Below, in pieces: positions 18,363 through 25,270 of a DNA stretch of 64,000 nt (its first letter is position 1; each line of letters begins with the position of its first letter). The stretch lies in NCBI GenBank assembly GCA_963676845.2, contig CAXXKK010000032.1, positions 1 to 64,000 on the forward strand, read 5' to 3'. The notes beneath the pieces were generated by a model. It searched no databases and was not told the DNA's origin. It saw only the letters and a program-made list of their open reading frames with translations. The position numbers were made by a program, and so were the translations under genes. The DNA is from G963662675 sp963676845 (GTDB lineage Bacteria; Bacteroidota; Bacteroidia; Bacteroidales; Prolixibacteraceae).

Positions 18363-19313
18363 TTATTGCTGATTTTCTATACTTATTTGAACGATGTCCC
18401 TAAAATTCATTACACTGTTCTGTTTTGAACCTACTTTGTGAGACAATGTGTATTCTTTCTTTTTCCAATGCTTTCGTAGCTTTCCGGTACGCTTATGTGC
18501 CTGGGCTGGAGTAAGCATATCACAACTTCTGTGTGGGCGTTGATTATTATATTTATCAATGGCAATTTTAACTGCTTCATGGGCAACATTGTAATCTTCA
18601 AAGGTTTGGTGCAAATCATATTCATCTTTCAATATGCCGTTTACCCGTTCTGCAATTGCGTTCTCGTAAGGATCGCCTTTCTCTGTCATCGATATCAGGA
18701 TATTGCTCCCTTTCAGGTAATTTACATAGTCATAGCAACAATATTGTATCCCCCGGTCTGAATGATGGATCAATTTCTTGCTTGTGTCTTCAGTCTCAAC
18801 TGCCATTCTCAGTGCATTTAATGCTCCGGTGCTGGTCAAATCGTACCATAAGCACCAACCAACAACCTTTCTTGAATACGCATCGGTTATCAGCGATAAA
18901 TAAGAAAACCCATATTTTGTGCGGATATAAGTTATGTCGCTTACCCAGAGTTTTCCCGGGAAACTTAAATCAAGATCTCTGACAATATTGGGGTACTTCT
19001 TGAATAAATGCTTGGAGTTGGTCGTCTTTGCTTTTCGTTTGCTCCTGCGTACTTGCAAACCATGCTCGCTCAATAAAACCGAAAACTTGTCCCGCCCCAT
19101 CTTAATACCATGTTCTGATAAAAAAGGCTGCATCAACCCATGAAGCTTTTCACTGCCCATTTTTGGGTGGTCTTTTCTAAGTTTCTTTACTTCCTGTAAT
19201 ATCAGAACCTCTGCTAATTGTGTCTTTGATTCCCGTTTTTTAGTGTCGTACCATGCCTGGCGGCTATAACCAAACAGCTCACAGCTATCCTTTTTACTTA
19301 TTGAAGGATACAT
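18363..19313 (-). CDS. IS3-family transposase OrfB (integrase core)
   Basis: 316 aa from the internal ATG MYPSISKKDSC. An HTH_21-like segment (EVKKLRKDHPKMGSEKLHGL) precedes the rve integrase core with the DDE triad: Asp in LWVSDITYIRTKYGFSY, Asp in IHHSDRGIQYCC, and Glu in DPYENAIAERVNGILKDEYD. The frame is open upstream of the ATG and is entered from OrfA by a -1 shift, giving the OrfAB fusion that performs transposition. Length and motifs are complete. Confidence 0.95.
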   Translation of the reverse strand: MYPSISKKDSCELFGYSRQAWYDTKKRESKTQLAEVLILQEVKKLRKDHPKMGSEKLHGLMQPFLSEHGIKMGRDKFSVLLSEHGLQVRRSKRKAKTTNSKHLFKKYPNIVRDLDLSFPGKLWVSDITYIRTKYGFSYLSLITDAYSRKVVGWCLWYDLTSTGALNALRMAVETEDTSKKLIHHSDRGIQYCCYDYVNYLKGSNILISMTEKGDPYENAIAERVNGILKDEYDLHQTFEDYNVAHEAVKIAIDKYNNQRPHRSCDMLTPAQAHKRTGKLRKHWKKKEYTLSHKVGSKQNSVMNFRDIVQISIENQQ

Positions 19314-19327
19314 GTGTGCCAGTAATA

Positions 19328-19738
19328 TTACTGCTTGGCACCAGGCTTTTTTCTGATAGGGATTTTAAATTCTGTTTCGGCTACATCAATAAGGGTATTG
19401 AGAGCAATGTTTTTCATCCGGGCTTTTTCCAGCTGTTTTTCCAACTCCTTGATGCGCTTTTCAAGCTCTTTATTATCTGACCTTTCTTTCGAACTCATGA
19501 AACACAAAGATACGTGCAATTCATCGGAATACCTCTCTTGCCAACGTTTTAAAATGTCTGTATAGTGTTTCCTACTCAACTTAAAACGATCCCGGATCTC
19601 TTGAATTGACATATGACCCCCATCGATTTGGCTAACAACCCAACGGCGAAAACTTACTTCGTACTTGTTGTAATCAACAGGATAATCTTTAAATCCATCC
19701 ATGTGATCGGTCAACATGCTTTCTTTATGATTCTTCAT
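19328..19738 (-). CDS. IS3-family transposase OrfA (DNA-binding)
   Basis: 136 aa. The N-terminal HTH is in HMSIQEIRDRFKLSRKHYTD, and the C-terminal half is a coiled coil (ELEKRIKELEKQLEKARMKN) typical of OrfA dimerisation. It binds the element ends and, alone, usually represses transposition. The stop at 19328 lies 18 bases after the slippery site, so most ribosomes make OrfA and a fraction shift to OrfAB. Confidence 0.92.
   Translation of the reverse strand: MKNHKESMLTDHMDGFKDYPVDYNKYEVSFRRWVVSQIDGGHMSIQEIRDRFKLSRKHYTDILKRWQERYSDELHVSLCFMSSKERSDNKELEKRIKELEKQLEKARMKNIALNTLIDVAETEFKIPIRKKPGAKQ
19346..19352 (-). promoter_or_regulatory. Programmed -1 frameshift site, A AAA AAG
   Basis: The OrfA codons AGA AAA AAG contain the canonical slippery heptamer. 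After slipping, the frame reads AWCQAVILLAH into MYPSISKK of OrfB with no stop. A stem-loop candidate follows at once: CAGTAATATTACTG, bounded by TGCCA and TGGCA. Confidence 0.85.
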
Positions 19739-19755
19739 TTTTCTTGACTTTTTGC

Positions 19756-19783
19756 GTCAAGTTATTTCAGGGTAAGACAGCAG
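19756..19783 (-). repeat. IS3 right terminal inverted repeat
   Basis: Read inward on the minus strand it begins CTGCTGTCTTACCCT and ends CTTGAC, the counterpart of the left end. Confidence 0.75.
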
Positions 19784-19942
19784 CTATTTTTTTAATTTCT
19801 GCGCCGCAGAAAATTAAAATTTCCACGCTGTAAGGGCTAAAAATAAGCAGAGAACCTCTGTGTGTTCGCAGGACATCTTAGAATGGAGCAAGGAACTCCA
19901 GTGACTTAGCTTGTGAACTTTGTATTCATGTACTTATGCATT

Positions 19943-20920
19943 TTATTTCAATCCATCCTGAATAATCTGGGTAAGAACTTCTTTCAAGTCTTTTCCCATT
20001 GCTTCAATTTGTTGAGGGATAAAACTGGTAGCTGTCATGCCGGGAGTTGTGTTTACCTCGAGGAAATAAAACTTTCCTTCTTTTAGGATGAAGTCAACAC
20101 GGACAATTCCCTTGCAGTTGCATAAATCATAAACTTGTGAAGCTAATTGCTGAATTTCGGTGGTAAGTTCCGGTGAAATTCGTGCAGGTGTAATTTCATC
20201 GGTCATGCCTTTGGTGTACTTGGCTTCAAAATCGAAGAATTCATTTTTAGGGAGCACCTCAGTAACCGGGAAAATGGTTTTCTCGCCATTTATTTTAACG
20301 AGTCCACAAGTGAATTCTTTTCCTTCGATAAACTCTTCAACTAAAGCCTCCGGACTTTCATCCCATGCTTTTTCAATAGCAGGTAATAATTCTTCTTTTG
20401 TTTTTACTTTCGTTACTCCAAAGCTAGAGCCGCCTAAGTTTGGTTTTACGAAAACAGGTAAGTTTAAATCACCAATGATCGATTCGGGATCAACCTGTGA
20501 TCCTTTAGGAAAATGCAGAGATTTAGCCATCGGAATATTGAAATTCCGTAGGAAATTACAGCAGTAAAATTTATTGAAGGTGAGAGCAGAAGAGTATACT
20601 CCACAAGTTGAATAGGGAACTTTTAACAATTCGAAGTATCCCTGCAAAATACCATCTTCTCCTGGGGTGCCATGAATTATAATATAGGCATAGTCGAATT
20701 TTATCTTTTGTCCTTCAATCATAAAGCTGAAATCAGCCTTGTCAACATAGGCGATTCTTTGGCCTCCAACAATTACTGACCAAACTGAATCTTTCATTTC
20801 AACATACCAGGGTTGAAAGATTTCCGGATCAATAGAATTGTATACATTTTTACCGCTTTGTACTGAAACTACATATTCGGAAGAGTCTCCTCCATAAACT
20901 ACTGCAATATTTTTTTTCAT
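19943..20920 (-). CDS. ddl: D-alanine--D-alanine ligase
   Basis: 325 aa from ATG at 20920 (MKKNIAVVYGGDSSEYVVSV); the longer frame from 20965 overlaps the upstream gene and is rejected. This ATP-grasp enzyme joins two D-Ala for peptidoglycan precursor. The N-terminal site Glu is in GGDSSEYVVSVQSG, the ATP-grasp part in PVFVKPNLGGSSFGVTKVK near residue 160, and the metal/product site in FLEVNTTPGMT near 295. Its start lies 2 bases after the stop of the RluD-like gene, forming an operon with that gene and the PASTA protein. Confidence 0.95.
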   Translation of the reverse strand: MKKNIAVVYGGDSSEYVVSVQSGKNVYNSIDPEIFQPWYVEMKDSVWSVIVGGQRIAYVDKADFSFMIEGQKIKFDYAYIIIHGTPGEDGILQGYFELLKVPYSTCGVYSSALTFNKFYCCNFLRNFNIPMAKSLHFPKGSQVDPESIIGDLNLPVFVKPNLGGSSFGVTKVKTKEELLPAIEKAWDESPEALVEEFIEGKEFTCGLVKINGEKTIFPVTEVLPKNEFFDFEAKYTKGMTDEITPARISPELTTEIQQLASQVYDLCNCKGIVRVDFILKEGKFYFLEVNTTPGMTATSFIPQQIEAMGKDLKEVLTQIIQDGLK

Positions 20921-20922
20921 AG

Positions 20923-21987
20923 CTAAATTTCTTCGATGTTTCTGTTTGAAATATAGTCGCGCCATTTCTGAATAGCCCGGCTCATATCCTCTGGAAGTTC
21001 CGAGCCAAATAACATTTCTTCGCCTGTGGCCGGATGAACAAAACCTAACGTTTTGGCGTGAAGTGCCTGACGGGGTAACGTCTGGAAGCAGTTGTTTACA
21101 AACTGCTTGTATTTTGAAAAAGTTGTTCCCCAGAGAATTTTGTCTCCACCGTAAGTGTCATCATTAAACAGGGGATGACCAATATGCTTCATGTGAACAC
21201 GTATCTGATGGGTTCTTCCGGTTTCAAGTTGACATTGAACAAGGCTAACATAGCCCAATTCTTCAATGAGCTTATAATGAGTAACAGCATGTTTGCCATG
21301 ATCTCCCTCTGGGTAGACTGTGAACATTTGGCGGTCTTTTTTGCTGCGTCCAATGTTTCCTTCAATTCTTCCCTCCGGTTCTTTCAACCTACCCCAAACT
21401 AAAGCCACATATTGACGTTTAGTTGTTTTCTCAAAGAACTGAAGAGAAAGTTTATTTTTTGCCTCTTCGGTTTTGGCTACAACCATTAAGCCCGATGTAT
21501 TTTTATCAATCCGGTGTACCAGCCCGGGACGGGGATCACTACTGTTGAAAAGAGGTAGATCTTTAAAATGCCAGGCTAAACCGTTTACAAGCGTTCCTGT
21601 GTAATTGCCATGCCCCGGATGTACAACAAGTCCCGGTTGTTTGTTGATGACGATAAGGTGGTCATCTTCGTATACAAAATCAAGTGGAATTTCTTCAGGA
21701 ATGATTTTCAGGTCCCTGCGGGGAAAGTCCATGACAATGCTAATTTCATCATCTGGTTTTACTTTGTAATTTGATTTTACAATTTTCCCGTTTACACGAA
21801 TGCTTCCGGCATCTGCAGCTTGCTGAATGCGGTTTCGAGATGCATTATCGATCCGGTTTACAAGGTATTTATCAATCCGTAATTGCTTTTGTCCGGGATC
21901 AACTTTTAGGTTATAGTGTTCAAACAGGGCTCCATCATCCTGATCGTCATCCTGCTCATCAAAAATATCGTCTTTTTCTTCAATCAT
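20923..21987 (-). CDS. RluA/RluD-family pseudouridine synthase
   Basis: 354 aa. An acidic N-terminal tail (EEKDDIFDEQDDDQDDGALF) precedes an S4 domain (LRIDKYLVNRIDNASRNRIQ) and the catalytic domain with the nucleophile Asp in GLVHRIDKNTSGLMVVAKTE near residue 160. GRTHQIRVHMKHIGHPLFND completes the RluA-family signature. RluD (23S rRNA helix 69) is the likely role given S4 plus this architecture, but RluC-like specificity is possible. It overlaps the upstream PASTA gene by one base. Confidence 0.9.
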   Translation of the reverse strand: MIEEKDDIFDEQDDDQDDGALFEHYNLKVDPGQKQLRIDKYLVNRIDNASRNRIQQAADAGSIRVNGKIVKSNYKVKPDDEISIVMDFPRRDLKIIPEEIPLDFVYEDDHLIVINKQPGLVVHPGHGNYTGTLVNGLAWHFKDLPLFNSSDPRPGLVHRIDKNTSGLMVVAKTEEAKNKLSLQFFEKTTKRQYVALVWGRLKEPEGRIEGNIGRSKKDRQMFTVYPEGDHGKHAVTHYKLIEELGYVSLVQCQLETGRTHQIRVHMKHIGHPLFNDDTYGGDKILWGTTFSKYKQFVNNCFQTLPRQALHAKTLGFVHPATGEEMLFGSELPEDMSRAIQKWRDYISNRNIEEI

Positions 21988-22865
21988 TAAAAGAAGTCGT
22001 TTTCTGGTGTGTCTTCAGGATAATCTGTTTCCTGATCTAAAATTTCAATTTCTTCACCCGATACCAGTTTTTCAGCATCGATAGTTAGCCACAGATCAAT
22101 AGAAGTTCCCATTTCAGTATCTTCAGTATTTGAAGGGGCAGGTCGTTGTTGCCAGATTCTAGCCTCAAGTGAATCTTCCATTGTTTCAATGGATTCATCG
22201 TAAATAACAGCTCCTGTTACTAATGATAAAGCTTGAATTTCGCTTTTTGCAAGTTCCAGGGTTACTCCTGCCAGATCGGGAACAATCGTTAATTCTCCAG
22301 ACATGGATTGTCCAACTGTTAAGTTAATGACAGTTCCTTTGCTTACCATTGTTCCAACATCGATGTCTGTGCTGTCAATCATTTGGCTTAATACCAGATC
22401 AGAATATTCTGAAGGTACATAGGTAACTTCACCCAATACCAAACCATCTGTCTGCAAAATATTTTGAGCTTGTCTTAGAGAAATGTCTGTAAGTTTAGGC
22501 ATTGCAATTTCATCGGGGCTTGTTGCGCTTATCGTGATGAATATGTTCCGTCCTTCTTTAACTATAGCTCCGGCAATAGGACTTTGATCCAGAACAGTTC
22601 CGGGTGCTACTCCGGCAATATAGGTTGAATCGTTTATTTCAAAACGAAGATTTTTCTCTGTAATAAGTTGATTTACCTCGTTTAGCGTTAACCCGGAAAA
22701 ATTGGGAACCGATAATGATTCACCATGATTAGTGTAACTGCGTAGAGAATAGATAACAAGAAGCACTAAAAGTATTATTATTGCTATTGCCAGCAGAAGG
22801 TTCAGAAAAAAACTTTTACTCTTTATAAAGTTAATGAGGCTCATAGTTGAGGAATTTTGTTCCAA
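21987..22865 (-). CDS. Membrane-anchored PASTA-domain protein
   Basis: 292 aa. One membrane helix (residues about 18-42, FFLNLLLAIAIIILLVLLVI) anchors three PASTA repeats outside the cytoplasm: SVPNFSGLTLNEVNQLITEK (about 55-110), AMPKLTDISLRQAQNILQTD (about 122-185), and IVPDLAGVTLELAKSEIQAL (about 198-262). The C-terminus is acidic. PASTA domains bind muropeptide or cell-wall material in Ser/Thr kinases and PBPs, but no kinase or transpeptidase is fused here. Co-transcription with ddl supports a peptidoglycan-linked role. Confidence 0.85.
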   Translation of the reverse strand: MEQNSSTMSLINFIKSKSFFLNLLLAIAIIILLVLLVIYSLRSYTNHGESLSVPNFSGLTLNEVNQLITEKNLRFEINDSTYIAGVAPGTVLDQSPIAGAIVKEGRNIFITISATSPDEIAMPKLTDISLRQAQNILQTDGLVLGEVTYVPSEYSDLVLSQMIDSTDIDVGTMVSKGTVINLTVGQSMSGELTIVPDLAGVTLELAKSEIQALSLVTGAVIYDESIETMEDSLEARIWQQRPAPSNTEDTEMGTSIDLWLTIDAEKLVSGEEIEILDQETDYPEDTPENDFF

Positions 22866-22974
22866 TTAAAGAACAAAAATAGTTTAAAATTTAGTATCCG
22901 GGAGCTTGAATAGTTTTGAAATTACTTAAAGAGCAAAATAAAACTGTTAATATAAGGATTTGAAAAAAAGAAAA

Positions 22975-23004
22975 TAGAAAAGGCCATTTCCAAAGAAATG
23001 ACCT
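22975..23004 (-). terminator. Terminator of the 141-aa WMTD-repeat gene
   Basis: On the minus strand AGGTCATTTC and GAAATGGCCT pair (one G-T) around TTTG and are followed by TTTTCTATTTTC, about 64 bases past the stop. Confidence 0.7.
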
Positions 23005-23067
23005 TTGTCTAAGATTACTAACTAAACTAACTAAACTTTAACTATGCTGTTGCAAAGAAATAACTGA

Positions 23068-23493
23068 TTAATTCCAGAAGACTGAGTCATTCATCCAGCT
23101 CTCAATTGTTAAGTCTTCATCTGAATCGTGTTCAATCTTGAAAGTGGAATGTGACCATTTACTGTTGTCTGTCATCCATGATTTTAACTCAATTTCTGTT
23201 TCAGTTTCTACTCTGAAGTCAGATGATAATACACTTGCTGAATTCCAGGAGCTTGAGTTTGTCATCCATTTTTCCAGATCAAGTGGATTTTCCTGCTCTG
23301 TTGCAAATAGAGCAAAATTTGTTTCTGTCTCACTTGTGTTCCAGTTTGGATTCTCAAGCATCCATGACTCTATTTCCATTTTTGTTTCCTGCTCTTCCAT
23401 AAATAATCCTGTGTCGCTTGTTGCATTTATACTCGTAAGTGCAATTAATCCTAATGCTAATAGTTGAGCTGATTGTTTAAAAAATCTTTTCAT
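23068..23493 (-). CDS. Small secreted WMTD-repeat protein 1
   Basis: 141 aa, no recognised family. The signal peptide is MKRFFKQSAQLLALGLIALT-SINA. The mature chain is four copies of an acidic motif ending in Trp, about 28-33 residues apart: KMEIESWMLENPNWN, PLDLEKWMTNSSSWN, EIELKSWMTDNSKWS and DLTIESWMNDSVFWN, the last at the very C-terminus. Linkers are Glu/Thr/Ser-rich and contain Phe (e.g. DFRVETETE). It is paralogous to the gene at 23701. There are no Cys or catalytic-looking residues, which suggests binding, self-assembly or a structural role. Confidence 0.7.
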   Translation of the reverse strand: MKRFFKQSAQLLALGLIALTSINATSDTGLFMEEQETKMEIESWMLENPNWNTSETETNFALFATEQENPLDLEKWMTNSSSWNSASVLSSDFRVETETEIELKSWMTDNSKWSHSTFKIEHDSDEDLTIESWMNDSVFWN

Positions 23494-23644
23494 GATATTT
23501 AATCTTTTAGTTGTTGCTAAATTGTTTACTAGTAAGACAAATAAGAAGCTAAAAGGTTATTCTGCATAGTGTTAAAGATTCTAAATGAAATCTTAAGGAA
23601 ATATTAAGACCGGATTGTCTCTTTTGGGTGGTTTTTTTGTAAAA

Positions 23645-23670
23645 GAAAAAAGGGACTAAAAATGTCCCCT
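23645..23670 (-). terminator. Terminator of the 181-aa WMTD-repeat gene
   Basis: On the minus strand GGGGAC pairs with GTCCC around an AT loop and is followed by TTTTTTCTTTT, about 30 bases after the stop at 23701. Confidence 0.75.
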
Positions 23671-23700
23671 TCTCATACTAAATGATACCCTCGTAATCAA

Positions 23701-24246
23701 CTACCAAATGTTTCTATCTATCATCCATGTTTCAAGGCTCAATTCACTATCTGTTTCAGGCTCAAAATTGGCAAACAAATTAGTCCAGAAATAATCTTCA
23801 GTCATCCAGCTTTCGATAGATAATTCCTCTTCTGTTTCCGTTTTAAAAATTGTTGATGCAGTGGCCAGGTTATCCCATTGAGAGGTATCTGTCATCCAGC
23901 TCTCAAGACTTATATCTTGTTCTTTTTCAACTCTAAAATGCTTTGTGAAATCTCTGAAACCACTACGGTTAAAGGCAGATATCATTTGGTGAATATCTTC
24001 GGCAGATGGGCGGTGTGTGTTGTTGATGAATGCACGAAGATCTCTAAAATGATTCATGTGATTGAAATCTCTATGGAGACGATTGTTGTCAAATCCAAAA
24101 TTCTGTGCTGTCATCCAGTTTTCAATAACTAATTCCTCTTCATCTTCTATCGTAAAGTCGATATTTTCTGCTTTTGCATGGTTGCTAATAAGAATGATTG
24201 CTGCGATAGCTAATAAGCTGGCTAATGATTTAAGTTTTGTTTTCAT
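23701..24246 (-). CDS. Small secreted WMTD-repeat protein 2
   Basis: 181 aa, paralogue of the gene at 23068. The signal peptide is MKTKLKSLASLLAIAAIILI-SNHAKA. Four motif copies are seen: ELVIENWMTAQNFGF, DISLESWMTDTSQWD, ELSIESWMTEDYFWT and ELSLETWMIDRNIW at the C-terminus. Between copies one and two lies an insertion of about 55 residues rich in His, Asn, Arg and Phe (NNRLHRDFNHMNHFRDLRAF), which could bind metal or nucleic acid but has no known match to me. Each paralogue has its own terminator, so they are separately transcribed. Confidence 0.7.
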   Translation of the reverse strand: MKTKLKSLASLLAIAAIILISNHAKAENIDFTIEDEEELVIENWMTAQNFGFDNNRLHRDFNHMNHFRDLRAFINNTHRPSAEDIHQMISAFNRSGFRDFTKHFRVEKEQDISLESWMTDTSQWDNLATASTIFKTETEEELSIESWMTEDYFWTNLFANFEPETDSELSLETWMIDRNIW

Positions 24247-24366
24247 GACTTGTGATTTTTAAATTTATTTATCCTTTAGACAAACAAGATCACAAGAGGT
24301 TAATCCTGAAGTTGTTAAAATAAATCTAAGCTTTCTTAAGGAAAACTTAAGAGGATTTTACGTGAC

Positions 24367-25179
24367 TTAGAGGCGTGCTCTGAAAATTTGATATCCCTTA
24401 GGGAAGATGTTCTCAATATTCTTTTTTTCGGAACGGAATAATCCGTAAACAGCAGATCCACTTCCTGACATCAGTGCAAATGAAGCTCCCTGGTCATATA
24501 GTTTTTGTTTGATATCCGCAATTTCCGGATATTCCGAAAATACATATCGCTCAAAATGATTTTGAATATTTCCTTTCCATCGGGTTACTGAAAATCCGGC
24601 CAGGCCTTTTAATGAAAGTCGGCGTTTATTTGGAGTGATATTTTGATATGCCTGAGACGTAGAGATATGTATGGGTGGTTTTATCAAAATAAGGTAGTAT
24701 TCTTTAAGAATAATATCTAATTTCTGCATAATCTCACCTCTTCCTGTTGCATAAACAGGTTGAGGATCAATAAAGAATGGACAGTCACTTCCAAGTTGAA
24801 GAGCATAGTCAGTAAGCTTTTCCTTGTTTATTTCAAGATTGAAAAGCTCATTCAATAGTTTTAGCATATAAGCTGCATCAGAAGATCCACCACCTAAGCC
24901 GGCTCCAAATGGTATTACTTTGTGTAAATGAATGTGAACAGCAGGGATCTTGTAATCTTTTGCAATTAAACGATAAGCTTTTACGACAAGATTATCCTCA
25001 GGCTTGCCATCAATTTCAATCCCTGTACTGGTAAATTTAAAGTCATCAGCAGGGATTACTTCCAATGCATCCTGAATATTAACAGGGTAAAATACAGTTT
25101 CCAGATTGTGGAAGCCATCCGGTCTTTTTTCTGTAATAAAAAGACCAATATTAATTTTTGCTATTGGATAAACAATCAT
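24367..25179 (-). CDS. ispE: 4-diphosphocytidyl-2-C-methyl-D-erythritol kinase
   Basis: 270 aa. This GHMP kinase phosphorylates CDP-methylerythritol in the non-mevalonate isoprenoid pathway. The N-terminus AKINIGLFITEKRPDGFHNL (substrate Lys and His), the ATP loop HKVIPFGAGLGGGSSDAAYM near residue 90 and the C-terminal ALMSGSGSAVYGLF are all present. Length is slightly short but usual for Bacteroidota. A perfect -7 element lies 20 bases upstream of the start, so it is probably transcribed alone. Confidence 0.95.
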   Translation of the reverse strand: MIVYPIAKINIGLFITEKRPDGFHNLETVFYPVNIQDALEVIPADDFKFTSTGIEIDGKPEDNLVVKAYRLIAKDYKIPAVHIHLHKVIPFGAGLGGGSSDAAYMLKLLNELFNLEINKEKLTDYALQLGSDCPFFIDPQPVYATGRGEIMQKLDIILKEYYLILIKPPIHISTSQAYQNITPNKRRLSLKGLAGFSVTRWKGNIQNHFERYVFSEYPEIADIKQKLYDQGASFALMSGSGSAVYGLFRSEKKNIENIFPKGYQIFRARL

Positions 25180-25199
25180 TGTTCTTTTGTTGTAATACT

Positions 25200-25207
25200 C
25201 AAAGTTA
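25200..25207 (-). promoter_or_regulatory. Predicted ispE promoter, -7 element
   Basis: TAACTTTG on the minus strand matches TAnnTTTG, 20 bases before the ispE ATG. This implies a very short leader; no -33 element is clear. Confidence 0.5.
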
Positions 25208-25270
25208 CAAAAAGTTACCCATAAATAATATACTTTTATTGATAACTATCAGTAGGAGCACAAGTACAAA

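Larger units (their letters stand above)
18171..19783 (-). mobile_element. IS3-family insertion sequence, complete
   Basis: 1,613 bp between imperfect terminal inverted repeats at 18171-18198 and 19756-19783 (23 of 28 positions identical, outer end CTGCTG, inner end CTTGAC). It encodes OrfA and OrfB in the -1 arrangement with a slippery heptamer. Both frames are intact, so it may be active. No flanking direct repeat is apparent (GAAC on the left, CTAT on the right), which suggests either rearrangement after insertion or that the true tip is a few bases inside (TG at 18175 and CA at 19779). Confidence 0.85.

Noticed and set aside
20921..20965. Longer start for ddl
   Set aside because: It would overlap the RluD-like gene, and the Ddl family begins at MKKNIAVVYGG.
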